DNA from: Argentina anserina
Taxonomy: Eukaryota; Streptophyta; Magnoliopsida; Rosales; Rosaceae
Reading direction: 5' to 3'
Assembly: GCF_933775445.1 (NCBI RefSeq)
Contig: NC_065878.1
Span: forward strand, 4,548,001-4,612,000
Length of the DNA stretch: 64,000 nucleotides
Below, one piece after another: positions 34,401-45,670 of this stretch (positions are counted from its first letter, which is position 1; every line of letters starts with the position of its first letter). The notes under the pieces are model-generated. The model did not search any database. It was given only the letters and a program-made list of their open reading frames with translations, and was not told the origin of the DNA. Made by a program: the position numbers and the translations under genes.

Positions 34401-36240
34401 TAAATGCTGTGATGTGCCGGTAAGGTTGGAACTCTCAGAATATGGGAGAATTTCATATGACCTGGTCCTAGCACCGTTGGCACCATCCCTGACAGTGGGA
34501 AGGAAGCCGGCGATGACACCATCGTACGCTGTGGTGTTGTCAGCGCCCGTGGTATTGCACCACAAAACAAGGGCGGCAAACGCAAAGATGGACTAGTAAG
34601 GGTCATAGCTTCGGTCTTGGCTCCTGCCTAGATGAGGGGGAGACCATTATTCTCTGGAATCAAAACCAGAAAGAAGCGAAGTGCGTAGGCATAAGTATTT
34701 CGCCCATCATCAAGAGATATCCTCTAAACATGTGTATCAACTAAGTTTCTGTGGGACGCTATAGACTCATTTTGTTGATGTTAGAGAAGAATAGAAATCC
34801 CACGAATTGATCGTATACAGCGCGCGCGTATATTTAATGTATTGATCTCCCATGATTGATGATGTATTCGCTTATGCTCTTATTCCGTTGTAAAGCATCA
34901 ACGATGAGCAACTTGACCGAAGTGGAAAGAATCAATACAGGTTGAACTAGACTTGTTATGTTGGTCGTTGTTCGTAAGTGTAATGAGAAAGATCAAGTCA
35001 TGCGATATATGCAGGACTTATGGTGCAAAGATTGTCTCATTATCCTAGTATTGACTACGATGAGTTATATTCTCTCGTTATGGACATAATTTCTTTCCGC
35101 TACTTGATCAGTAGTAGTGTCTATGAAAACTAATTTGCAGCATATGATAGTGGTCATAGAATATCTGTAAAGGGATCTTGACGCAGATATGAGAGTGCCT
35201 GAGGGACTTTAAATGCCTCTAGACCACGGAGAGCTTATGTAATCAGATTGCGACGTTCGAGAGAACGTAGTACAATCGGTTGCAAGAACTCACACCCATA
35301 TGTGTTCATATGAAGCTAATTCTTGATTCTCTATTCCGTCTAAGTATAGATGATGAAGAGATTCAATGAGCTATACATTCATACATGTTAGTGTTGTTGG
35401 GATACTATTGCTTTCATTATGACGTGATTAACTATGCGCAAATGCATTGTCATTGGACTTGCATTGCTTCTTTGACATGGGTTTAGTTCTACACTTAGTG
35501 AACCAACACAAATCCTATCCACACCAACGCCGCCAGCAGCTCCAGCAACATCAACGTACGCCTTGGTGTAGCAGTCGACACTGGTAGCGTAGAGGATGCG
35601 TACGGTTCTGTCTTGGACCAAAATCAGTCCTTCATTGGTCCATTCCCCCATTCTTTTTGCGAAAGACACATTGAATGTGACAAATCAGAATCTGTCCAGT
35701 TTCGTAAGTCAACTTAAACGAGACCTACAGGACAGCTCGCTCGATGAAATATGGTGAAATTAGTACCGTTGGAAAGGTCTATGTGTCTACTTTCAAGGGA
35801 CATCAACCTTTCATTCATAGCCATCATATTAAGTGAGTTATGGCCGTTTTAGCAAAGTAGGACAGTCCTGTCCGGAAATTTGCAAGTCAGTCAACTTCGA
35901 CAGAGCATTGTGAACTGCTCCGATCGGATGAGGTTGTGAACCTTATGTCACTGGAAAGCCACGAGTGTCTACTTTTCAGAACATTTTACGGTTCGATGAT
36001 ACCTATTTTGACGAAGAAGTTATGGCCGTTTAAGTGAGTGAAGGTCATTCTATCCGAGAATCTGATTTTCATTGCAAACTCTTATTTTGAGTTGTTATGC
36101 AATCTTGTTTCCTAAGATCGAAGTTTAGCTAAGTATAGCATGAATGATCTAAGGATGTGTGGCTAGATTAATGATTAATCATTAGCCCAAGACTACGTTT
36201 GAGAAGCATGTAATGAACGTTGTATACGTTGTTCTTTGTA
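31450..36240 (+). pseudogene. Copia copy 2 gag-pol remnants
   Basis: The gag part (about 31470-31870) is only a few hundred bases, with stops and no zinc knuckle. The conserved spacer (32120-32590) follows. The protease start at 32850 is preceded by ttttgaga, where copy 1 has ttttgtag, and reads as a broken CLANCVTTHT-like segment. Integrase pieces include KRLEDHLTHAPHDEAE, then FCKACSFARFQGSP (33272-33613) and later KRLFG-like and LADGHFDETYFPSLGG-like segments to 34220. Linker and RT fragments continue to about 35400. The GC-rich RT-RNase H insert is at about 35520-35650. Only the very end of RNase H (36195-36240) is recognisable. Confidence 0.75.
35690..36060 (+). other. Foreign segment replacing the RNase H core in copia copy 2
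   Basis: Where copy 1 has GYADAGYLSD to YEDNVACIEQ, copy 2 has about 370 bp of noncoding sequence made of two related halves. Each holds ggaaag...gtgtctactttca/tcag followed by aagttatggccgttt or gagttatggccgttt. It has no similarity to copia RNase H. Confidence 0.6.
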
Positions 36241-36447
36241 CTCCATGATTATGGCACTAATCAGGGGGAGTTGTTTCGTAGACTTCAGGGGGAGTCTACC
36301 TCACATGATGCTATCAAATGTAGACGGTGCGTTGTGCTCTTTTTCCCTTCGATCAAGCTTTTATTTTTACCCAAGAGGTTTTTATTTTGCTTGACAAGGT
36401 TTTTACCGAGGCAACGATGTGTACACCATGCAACCTAGGCATGCGAC

Positions 36448-36458
36448 ACAAGGGGGAG
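36448..36458 (+). promoter_or_regulatory. Polypurine tract of copia copy 2
   Basis: acaagggggag lies directly against the TGTT of the 3' LTR, as needed for plus-strand priming. A second similar run (cttcagggggag) lies at about 36284-36295 upstream and is shared with copy 1. Confidence 0.8.
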
Positions 36459-36642
36459 TGTTCCGGGAGAATTACTATTCTACCCTTAGGTGTGTCTTAG
36501 CCTAATAGGTTTCCTGTTAGGAGATAGATTAGCATCTCCGTAATATATTAGGACTCCGAATCCTACGGGATTGTGGTTTTGTAATGCCTATATATAGGCC
36601 CCCATATCATTCAATAATACACAATTATTTCATCCTGAAACA
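36459..36642 (+). repeat. 3' LTR of copia copy 2
   Basis: 184 bp from TGTTCCGGG to CTGAAACA, followed by the ttctt duplication. It points toward the CRR22-like gene, whose first in-frame ATG is 142 bp beyond its end. Confidence 0.93.
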
Positions 36643-36783
36643 TTCTTAAAATTTTATTCAAATTTTTCATATTTTTATATAAATTTATATCAGTTTACTT
36701 AATTATTTTTTTAAAATTAAAATTTTTAATTTCCAGATCTCGATATTTCCGACGAAATTTTATTCCTTCTAAAAACACATAAA

Positions 36784-39312
36784 TTGTTACACACTCTAAG
36801 AAACCGAACTCATGCACAAACAAAAAGACCCACTCAAACAGAGGAGATGAGCTCACAGCTCTCACCACTCACACCTCTCCTCTCCATAACCACCACCACC
36901 AAATCACCAAGATCAACCAGACTTGCTGCAACACCACCCTCAACATTCCACCAGCTCTCCCAAAGAACCCACATCCCTTCTCATGTGTACACCCACCCCA
37001 CCGCCCTCCTCCTCGAGCTCTGCACTTCCATGAAAGAACTCCACCAAATCTTCCCCCTCATCATCAAGAACGGCCTCTACACCCACCACTACTTCCACAC
37101 CAAGCTCGTCAGCCTCTTCTGCAACTACAACTCCCCAACTCAAGCCCTCCGCGTTTTCGACTCCATTGACGACAAGCTCGACGTTTTCTACCACACTCTT
37201 CTCAAAGGCTACGCCAAGAGCTCCTCTCTATCCGACGCCATTGCCTTCTTCTGCCGGCTCAAGCAAGACGGGGTCGCCCCCGTTGTGTACAACTTTACTT
37301 ACCTGCTCAAGGCCTGCGGCGACAATGCTGACCTCAGCAGGGGGAAGGAGATTCACGGCGCGCTTATCACGTGTGGCTATTGTACTAATCTCTTTGCCAT
37401 GACCGGAGTGGTGAACATGTACGCCAAATGCAGGCAGATTGATGACGCCTATAAGATGTTCGACAGAATGCCTGAGAGGGACTTGGTTTCTTGGAACACG
37501 ATTGTCGCGGCTTATGCGCAGAATGGGCTGGCCAAGAGGGCCCTGGAGTCACTTATGAGGATGCAGGAGGAAGGGCAGAGGCCTGATTCCATCACATTGG
37601 TCACTGCATTGCCTGCTGTTGCGGATGTCGGGTCATTGGTGATTGGGAAGTCGATTCATGCCTATGTTATAAGAGCTAGTTTTGAGTCACTTGTGAACAT
37701 TTCTACCGCGCTCTTAGATATGTATTCGAAATGTGGGTCTGTGGAAACTGCTCGGGCGATTTTCAACAGGATGAATCATAAGACTGTTGTTTCCTGGAAT
37801 TCCATGATTGCTGGGTACGTGCAAAATGAGGATCCTGAGGAAGCAATGGTGATTTTCCAGAAGATGCTCGATGAAGGCTTTGAACCGACTAACGTTACTA
37901 TTATGGAAGCTTTACATGCTTGTGCTGATTTGGGAGATCTTGAGAGGGGAAGGTATGTGCATGAGTTATTGGATCAATTGAACCTTGGACATGATGTCTC
38001 GATTGTGAATTCTTTGATATCCATGTATTCCAAGTGTAAGAAAGTTGATATCGCTGCCAATTTGTTTAGAGGCTTAAAGGGTAAGACCGTTGTCTCATGG
38101 AATGCCATGATATTAGGGTTTGCGCAGAATGGTCGGGTCAGCGAGGCTTTAACTCACTTCTGTGAGATGCAATCTCAAAATATAAAGCAAGATTCGTTTA
38201 CAATGGTGAGTGTAATTCCAGCTCTTGCAGAGTTATCAGTTACACGTCAGGCGAAGTGGATTCATGGACTTGTTGTAAGAAAGTGTTTTGACAAAAATAT
38301 TTTTGTGATGACCGCTCTTGTCGATATGTATGCAAAATGTGGAGCTGTCCATACTGCCAGAAAGCTTTTCGACATGATGGATGACCGGCATGTGACAACA
38401 TGGAACAGTATGATTGATGGATATGGAACAAATGGGCTTGGAAAGGCTGCTGTGCTATTGTTCAACGAAATGAAGAAGGGAAAAATAAAGCCAAATGATA
38501 TAACATTTTTATGCGTGATATCTGCTTGCTCTCATTCGGGTTTGGTGGAAGACGGTCTTCAATACTTTGAAAGCATGAAGGATGACTATGGCCTGGAGCC
38601 TGCAATGGATCATTATGGTGCCATGGTTGATCTTCTTGGTCGAGCTGGTCGACTAAATGAGGCTTGGGATTTTATTCAAAAGATGCCTATGGAACCTGGC
38701 ATTACAGTCTTTGGGGCAATGTTAGGAGCTTGCAGAATTCATAAAAATGTTGAATTGGGGGAAAAGGCAGCAGATAAAATATTTGAGTTGGATCCTGTTG
38801 AAGGTGGGTACCATGTTTTGCTTGCTAACATATATTCAACAGCTTCAATGTGGGACAAAGTGGCCAAAGTGCGAACAACAATGGAGAAGAAAGGGCTCAA
38901 GAAAACTCCAGGCTGCAGTTTGGTGGATTTTAAGAACCAGGTTCACGCATTCTATTCCGGGAGTACAAGCCATCCCCAATCAAAGAGAATATATACTTAT
39001 CTTGAGACACTGGTAGATAAGATCAAGGCTGCTGGTTATGTGCCAGATACAAACTCAATTCATGATGTGGAAGATGATGTCAAGGAGCAATTGTTGAATA
39101 GCCATAGTGAGAAGCTGGCTATTGCATTCGGACTCTTGAATACTACCGCAGGCACAACAATACACATTCGAAAGAACCTGCGAGTTTGTGGTGATTGCCA
39201 CAACGCAACCAAGTACATTTCATTAGTGACCGGAAGGGAAATCATAGTGCGCGATATGCATCGGTTCCATCATTTCAAAGATGGAACTTGTTCTTGTGGA
39301 GATTATTGGTGA
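36784..39312 (+). CDS. CRR22: CRR22-like PPR-DYW chloroplast RNA editing factor
   Basis: An intronless frame of 842 codons. The likely start is the ATG at 36847 (MSSQLSPL, 821 residues), because Arabidopsis CRR22 starts MSSQL. The upstream ATG at 36784 would add 21 residues. After a Ser/Thr-rich transit-peptide-like N-terminus, alternating P, L and S PPR motifs run from about residue 60 (of 821) to about 600 (examples NTIVAAYAQNGLAKRAL and NAMILGFAQNGRVSEAL). E and E+ motifs follow. The DYW domain holds the zinc and deaminase signature HSEKLAIAFGLL, then RVCGDCHNATKYIS and the terminus CSCGDYW. In Arabidopsis, CRR22 edits ndhB, ndhD and rpoB sites needed for plastid NDH. Similarity is high along the whole length as I recall it. 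All catalytic residues are present. The gene looks intact. Confidence 0.93.
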   Translation: MLHTLRNRTHAQTKRPTQTEEMSSQLSPLTPLLSITTTTKSPRSTRLAATPPSTFHQLSQRTHIPSHVYTHPTALLLELCTSMKELHQIFPLIIKNGLYTHHYFHTKLVSLFCNYNSPTQALRVFDSIDDKLDVFYHTLLKGYAKSSSLSDAIAFFCRLKQDGVAPVVYNFTYLLKACGDNADLSRGKEIHGALITCGYCTNLFAMTGVVNMYAKCRQIDDAYKMFDRMPERDLVSWNTIVAAYAQNGLAKRALESLMRMQEEGQRPDSITLVTALPAVADVGSLVIGKSIHAYVIRASFESLVNISTALLDMYSKCGSVETARAIFNRMNHKTVVSWNSMIAGYVQNEDPEEAMVIFQKMLDEGFEPTNVTIMEALHACADLGDLERGRYVHELLDQLNLGHDVSIVNSLISMYSKCKKVDIAANLFRGLKGKTVVSWNAMILGFAQNGRVSEALTHFCEMQSQNIKQDSFTMVSVIPALAELSVTRQAKWIHGLVVRKCFDKNIFVMTALVDMYAKCGAVHTARKLFDMMDDRHVTTWNSMIDGYGTNGLGKAAVLLFNEMKKGKIKPNDITFLCVISACSHSGLVEDGLQYFESMKDDYGLEPAMDHYGAMVDLLGRAGRLNEAWDFIQKMPMEPGITVFGAMLGACRIHKNVELGEKAADKIFELDPVEGGYHVLLANIYSTASMWDKVAKVRTTMEKKGLKKTPGCSLVDFKNQVHAFYSGSTSHPQSKRIYTYLETLVDKIKAAGYVPDTNSIHDVEDDVKEQLLNSHSEKLAIAFGLLNTTAGTTIHIRKNLRVCGDCHNATKYISLVTGREIIVRDMHRFHHFKDGTCSCGDYW

Positions 39313-41979
39313 TTCTGCATTGACACCATTTTATTCTTGGGAGCTGCATATTGGTCTTTCAGGGATTGGCTGTAGATTCAGTGATTCACCATTCACCGAT
39401 CTAGAGTGTCACTGAATCATGGAAAAGCAAAGCTTACAATAAGTTGTATGCAGTTATGCACATTGGAGGTTGATGTGTGTAGGAATTAGATTATTAGGTT
39501 AAGAAGAGTTGCTCCATTTTTGTACTGATTGGAAGAGACAAGCTAGTTTTCTTCTCTTATTCGTATGTACTAAAAGTTTTTGCAGACATATTCCTATGGA
39601 ATTATAGGGTTCAATTTAATTTATGGCAATTCCATTTCTGAGATTAGCGTTTTATTGTCCCTGATGGGAGAGGAATACTTATAAATTGTAATCTTTATAT
39701 TGATAACTGATAATGCATTCACTTATTTGGAATCGATTTATGATGTTCGCAAGCAGTTTGGGCATGGAATATTTTATGCTGTATGTATATTGTATGTTCT
39801 GTGCTATCTTAATATTATAATTGCATACGCAACTTAATTTTATGGAATAATTTGGATTGACCATAATGATAATCCTATGTAACTTAATTTTATAGAATAA
39901 TTTGAAGTGATCATAATGATAATCCCATCATTCCCATGTACAACCAGAGCACATCTCACAATCCCAACTCAAGGTGGTGCATAAATGACAATCATGCCTA
40001 AATTCTGAAGTTGTTACATCACTTTCTTTACACTACATTGTTGAGAATATTTGCTCATCTTCCAATAGATTAATCGAAACCTAATCACCTTCTAATCTTG
40101 ATTTTTTTTTTTTGAAGTGCCAGTCCCCCTCCATGTGCTTAGGCCTGGACTCGAGATTTTTAGGTCTGCGTCGAACTTTGAAACTTAGACGCATTCAGTT
40201 TTTTTTTTTTTTCATTTCTTAATATCATAAAGATTATATTTGAAACTAGAGCTAGCTAAGAACTCAGAGTACAATATAACATGAATTGTCCAATAGTATT
40301 TAGATCAATAACAGTTGTATTATTCTTTTGTCAAACCTTGTCAATCGTAAAAGCTTACCAAGGCTAGTAGCCAAAACTACTCCCCCATCGTTGACTATTT
40401 AGTGGAATCCACCAATTTCACTGCCCACAGTAAAACTGTCGCTCCCTCCATCAAACCTCCAAAAGGAGTAGAAATAGGCAATTGAACCAAAAACCGATTG
40501 ATGCATGTTGGTAACGAAAAATTCCGCGAGGTCATTTGTCTCACCAAAGTATATATTCGTGGGCGGGAACTAACGTGGATCGACATTCGTTTTACTCTTC
40601 CCTTAATTCGGACGATTTACCTTTGACAAGAAGGAGGTACCTGCAAAAAACCCTCTGATGCCTAAGTCAGTATATTTCTTAGCTGTTTTAAATTTCTTGT
40701 AATCAGATTAGATCATTACCTCTTACACAATCCTCTATTTATATAGTGGAATTCTTCATTCTTCATTAAAGTATATTTACGTTCGTCATCATGACGGCAT
40801 TCATGTGTAGTTATATACGTTCTTAATCATTGCTCATTTATTCTGTCGGTAATTCATCTTATTCATGTCTCCTTAATGTGTCGGTTTCATACCGAGCATT
40901 CATCAGTCATTAAAATCACCATAGTTATGATTGTCATTCAAGTCACATTGAACAGCCTCATTCATTGCAGTCTCTATTGCCATTACTACTCATCGCAACA
41001 ATTATTCAAACTTAATATGTTTTTACTCATTGTATTTACTTCATCTTTATTGTTGGGTGCTAATATTTTCTTGCTCCCACAATGCATGCACGACGAATCT
41101 TGGGGAGGAAAAAACCACCACCTCCATCATCAAAGCCACCAGGGAAAGAGCGTATCCAGTCTCTGATGGCCAATTCAATAACCGGAGCCGAAAACCCTAG
41201 CATTGAAGTTCAATGTCAATTAATTTTACTCTAGATAATCCAGCACGACTATTAGAATATTGTTAAAAGCTGTTCCACTTTGTTGTGAAAATTTTGTTAC
41301 GAATGAATCTAAAAATTCTCACATTTTGTTGCCTTTGTTGATCCTTATTCCCCGTTTCCTCTCTCTCTTTTCACCAAATAGTTCTATTATGTCGGTCATT
41401 GTATCTTTAAATAACATTGTATGTGGCTGAAACTTGAAAACGGCACCAAATATGACATTATGACATCCTTGTGTTGAGTTGGAGGCGACATGACAAATAT
41501 AAATTTGGACCGAAATGCATGACTCCTATGTTCGCTCCAAGTTAACAAGTCATGCTTGTTTTCGATTTCAAATTTGGACTTGGGATATGCTATATAAGAG
41601 CATTAGGGCTAATTTTATGAAATTTAAAATCGAGAGACAAGACTAATTTCAACCATATAGTTCAAGGTTGAGAAAATTTAATTTAATTTAACATTATATA
41701 TAAAATAAATAAGATGCACGAAGAAAATAGAAAAGGGTTGTAACCAAAAAAAAAAACAACTCCCAGCGACCCAGCCCAACTTGGGTGAGTACAAGATTGG
41801 AATTAGAACAAATGTTGTGCGTTAGAGTGGTCATTTCACCAAACCCTTGGGGGCACCGAGTATAAAACAGTTGGTTTCAGTCCCCTGCAAAAGTCGACTC
41901 TGAGGTTTTAGGGTTTTCTGCCGAGACGACGCAATCTCTTCTCTCTTGTTTTTTTTAGGGTTTTCCTGCAAATCTAGCC
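39313..41979. other. Intergenic region between CRR22-like and NAC-alpha genes
   Basis: The first few hundred bases should hold the CRR22 3' UTR. Two T-runs (about 40100 and 40200) and repetitive-looking AT-rich sequence at 40100-40900 suggest decayed transposons, but no LTR pair, frame or TSD could be defined. The C/T-rich stretch at 41880-41979 is the leader of the NAC-alpha gene. Confidence 0.4.
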
Positions 41980-42665
41980 ATGACTGCCCAGACCCAGGAA
42001 GAGCTCCTCGCCGCCCACCTCGAACAGCAAAGCATCGATGTAAGCTTCATCTCTTTATCTCAACTCTGCAGAAATCGGATACCATGTTCATCCAACTGCT
42101 CAGATTTGTTGTTATCTACTGTAAATGTTTGTGATTATGATATATTAATGGTTGTGATTGATAATAGAGTACATTGTTTTACTGAAATTTGGGATTTACT
42201 TGGTACTTTAAATGAGAGACTGATAATACTGTACTGGGACTGAAGTGGATTATAGATTCTCCATGTTTCAATCGAGAAGATTTGGTTTTGTAGTGAACGT
42301 AAATGCATCAAGGGTGTTATTAGTTTGGTCGAATCATACCTACTTTATTGATGCAGTAATATAATTTTCACTGCATTTGGTGCTAGTTAATGTTGTTATC
42401 TTGTTACTGTAATTCTTGGGCTTGAGCCTTTGCTTATGCGGTTGTAGTTGCGATCAGGTAGTGATACGTAAGATTTGAGATAGATGGTAATGTGATCATT
42501 TGTTTTTTGTCGGCAGCCTGATCAGCCTACAGTTGAGGAGGAAGATGATGACGACGAGGATGACGATGACGATGATGACAAGGATGATGATGAAGTCGAG
42601 GGTAAGTTTGGTGCTCAGTGTCTCTCTTCCTCTCTGTTTTCTTCAAGCTTCTATATCCTTGCTTA

Positions 42666-42699
<34 letters not shown>

Positions 42700-43750
42700 A
42701 TTCCCTGTAAGTTAATATTCTGCATGCTGTAAAAGCCTATCAAATATCTTGACAATGAATATCTACTTTGTGTTTGTTCTAAAAGAATGACACCATCATG
42801 AGTTTATATTTTCTCTCTGCAAAATAATTGATAGAACAAAACGCAGTATACAACCTAGCCTGTTGTCTACGGTAGCATCTTTTATACAAGTCGTTGGAAA
42901 CCACTGCTTTGTCTGTTTTGACATGTCTTAAATATCTGTCATTTTGTCTATGACTTTTTCTGTGTTCACATAAACGTGTTTTTACACAAACTGTAAACTT
43001 AGCTTATGAGTTTCAATTTAAGACAAGATACTTGATATTATGGTGGTTCCATATTGTCATGGTGAAAATAACAATAAAAATGGAATATCCGTTTGATTAA
43101 AACATGATTTTGAACTTACCGTGGGTATAGGCACAGTCAGCCATGTTTGATAACGTTTTCTTAACCATTGTTGTTTGGCTGCAGGACAAGATGGAGAAGC
43201 GAGCGGTAGGTCAAAGCAAAGTAGAAGTGAAAAGAAAAGCCGCAAAGCGATGCTCAAGCTAGGAATGAAATCTATTCCAGGAGTTAGCCGGGTCACAGTT
43301 AAAAAGAGCAAGAACGTAAGTGCCTTTTTTACTGTTGTTTACCTTGTTAGCCAGTATTAACTATTTGTGCTGGTATGTTTTGTTTGCTAACATGCTATAT
43401 TTTCCTTTAAAAAACAGATCTTATTTGTGATATCCAAACCGGATGTTTTCAAGAGCCCAACTTCAGACACCTATGTCATCTTTGGTGAGGCAAAGATTGA
43501 GGATTTGAGCTCGCAACTGCAGACTCAGGCTGCAGAGCAGTTTAAGGCTCCTGATCTCAGTCATGTGATTTCCAAACCAGAGACGTCGGCCATAGCCCAG
43601 GACGATGAAGATGTAGATGAGACCGGAGTAGAGCCTAAGGACATTGAGTTGGTGATGACACAAGCAGGAGTATCCAGATCAAAGGCTGTAAAGGCACTGA
43701 AGGCTGCTGATGGTGACATTGTTTCTGCTATCATGGAACTTACCAACTGA
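41980..43750 (+). CDS. Nascent polypeptide-associated complex subunit alpha-like protein
   Basis: Four exons (41980-42039, 42517-42601, 43185-43315, 43418-43750) join in frame to 202 residues. The N-terminus [20 protein letters not shown] is followed by a long Asp/Glu run, as usual in plant NAC-alpha. The NAC domain reads [20 protein letters not shown], then [26 protein letters not shown] and [15 protein letters not shown]. The C-terminal UBA domain is [20 protein letters not shown] and ends IMELTN. With NAC-beta it binds nascent chains at the ribosome exit. Length and domain order match the family. The leader has the TCTCTTCTCTCTTG-type pyrimidine tract common in plant translation genes. Intron 2 contains a TA microsatellite. 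Confidence 0.95.
42669..42697 (+). repeat. (TA)n microsatellite in NAC-alpha intron 2
   Basis: About 14 uninterrupted AT dinucleotides, likely length-polymorphic. It lies outside the exons. Confidence 0.9.
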
Positions 43751-44199
43751 AGTGTTTAACGAAATGTTTCCAGTGTCATCCCTTATTATGTCGTTTTTAT
43801 GGTTTTTCAGATCATGTGTGCGGGAAGTCTGTCTGGATATTTCCAGTTTTAGCCAAGTTATGATATCTTTGTTGTATCAGTGACAAACTGAGAATTGCTT
43901 TAAACTAAAGTTTTTATTTGGAAGTTTAAGTCCATTAAATTTGAAATGTGTTGTAATTATATCAGAACTGAGGCTGCCTGGTGCATCAGGAAAATAGGCT
44001 TCTAGGTTTGGCATCAGGACAATAGCCTTCTTGATGCAAGGGAAAACAATATGCCTTCTAGATGCCATAATCAACTGTACTGTTGGGGTCAATGTAGGAG
44101 TAGCACTGCCGATCTACTAGTTCTCTATCTAAACTATAAATTGAGGTTAGAAGTTGCTGGAAATCATCTAGGGAGACGGGAGAGTTTTCACCCAAAAAA
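43751..44199. other. NAC-alpha 3' region and flank
   Basis: The probable 3' UTR runs to roughly 43950. Beyond it the sequence has no recognised frame until the gag remnant on the other strand. Confidence 0.4.
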
Positions 44200-44995
44200 G
44201 ATGACGTTCGAAGGTGACAGATTAGTTTGGGCAATGAGGTCGAATATGACCAGGCTCACCACAGTTGTGGCAAGTATGACTCTTGCACACTCTGATTGTC
44301 GACATTTTGATGATTTTCATAGTTTTCTACTTCCAATGCTGCTGTTAGCGCGCGCCTGCTCCTAAGTATCATACTTGTTGCCAAGTAACGCCGTACGGAT
44401 GGAAGGCCTCAACCAGTATATAAACTCTGCTACCCTCTGTTCATCCGAAGTCAGACGATCAGGTGCATACCGTGATAATTCAATGAGCTTAGAATCGTAC
44501 TGAAGTCAACTGCCCCTGAGTCAAAAGGAGATATTCACTTATTTATTTTCCCTCACAGTCTCAACGTACCTATTCATAAATCTCTGTTCAAACTCATCCC
44601 AAGTCATACATTCCACATCACAGCTCCTTCTAATAGTAGCCAGCCGCTCCAGTAAGAGTATAGGCTGCAAATCCAACTCTTAGGTCTTCAGGTACATCAA
44701 TAAGATCGAAACATTGCTTTCCCTTTCTAACCCAATCCAGCCCTTCCGATGAACTATCAAGAAACCCTGCATATGTCGGGGGTGACAGACTAGTGAAAGC
44801 CTTCAAAAAATTCAGTCTTCTATTGAACCTGTTTGTGCCCTCAAGCTCGAGGGAAGCCATTTGCAGTAAGGCTTGAAACAGCTTTGCCACCACTTCATCA
44901 GGTGGAAGCCCAGTATTGGAAGAAGTAGCTCCACCTGTTCCAATTGTGTCTCGCTGATTTTTAACAATTGAAACATTAGCTTCCGTTCAACTGCC
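44200..44995 (-). pseudogene. Ty3/gypsy-type gag remnant
   Basis: Minus-strand pieces in order: RRLNFLKAFTSLSPPTYAGF and LDWVRKGKQCFDLIDVPEDL then RVGFAAYTLTGAAGYYW (44630-44893), MTWDEFEQRFMNRYVETV, LTSDEQRVAEFIYWLRPSI, and a zinc knuckle CHNCGEPGHIRPHC at about 44226-44273. This is the gag order of plant Ty3/gypsy elements. Several stops and frame changes separate the pieces. No pol or LTR is nearby, so it is an isolated fragment. Confidence 0.75.
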
Positions 44996-45469
44996 ACATC
45001 AACTAAAGAGTATTCACAGGACTAAGTGCTGTCAATCATCAATATCCTACCGGCCATTAACAATTACCATGGAGTCTACTAACCTAGCAACATGAGATCA
45101 GAATGTAGTCTCCTCCAAAAGCTCAGAGTTAATGTGTTACTTGACTCACTTCCATTTCCCAATTATAGCAAAGTTAAGAATGAAGCAGAGTACAGTATGT
45201 TTTCCTTGTACTTTGCAAAAGCAAAACAGAAACAAACCAATTCAAGTAATAATACAAATATGCATCGGATTTTGATGTCACAAACAATTTTACAATTCTA
45301 GATCATCATTTTATATTATATTTTCATTTCTGTTCTTTTGCTCTCAAAGCCAAATCGATATCACTTAAACCTTATAACTCACTCTACTATTGTTCCAAAT
45401 TTCCAACAAAATTAATTTAAACAATGATTATCTGCCACCGGGTACCACAAAGAAGAGGCAACAATGAAG
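44996..45469. other. Unassigned AT-rich stretch
   Basis: No frame or repeat that I can name. It may include the 5' flank of the gag remnant. Confidence 0.35.
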
Positions 45470-45670
45470 ACATTTTTTTTTTCATGTGAATGAGGTCAGA
45501 TTTTTATTGATAACAGAAACGCTACATAGTTCTGAAGCAATTAAATCTTGAATGAAACTAGGGACATTGACCAGGAGAAATCCTAATTGTTAGTAGCAGC
45601 ATATGAGGCTACTGCATGTGCAGCATTGTTAGCATCACGTATAGCATGGACTAAATGAAGCTGCTGGAAA
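45470..45670 (-). mobile_element. LINE 3' end fragment
   Basis: On the minus strand, LHLVHAIRDANNAAHAVASY resembles the C-terminal RNase H motif of plant LINEs. It is followed by a stop, about 100 bases of tail region and an A run (seen as T's near 45472-45482). A clear TSD was not found. Confidence 0.6.

Larger units (their letters stand above)
29981..36647 (+). mobile_element. Ty1/copia retrotransposon copy 2: complete ends, degenerate coding region
   Basis: LTRs at 29986-30169 and 36459-36642 (184 bp each) are bounded by the 5-bp repeat ttctt at 29981-29985 and 36643-36647. Total element length is 6657 bp. A primer site follows the 5' LTR and a polypurine tract acaagggggag (36448-36458) touches the 3' LTR. 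The LTRs differ at only about 5 of 184 sites. Inside, gag is reduced to a remnant without a zinc knuckle, protease, integrase and reverse transcriptase are fragments with many stops, and the RNase H core is replaced by unrelated sequence. It therefore looks like a non-autonomous copy moved by enzymes from relatives. Confidence 0.92.

Noticed and set aside
36940..37194. Minus-strand open frame within CRR22
   Set aside because: Antisense shadow of a long, well-supported PPR gene.
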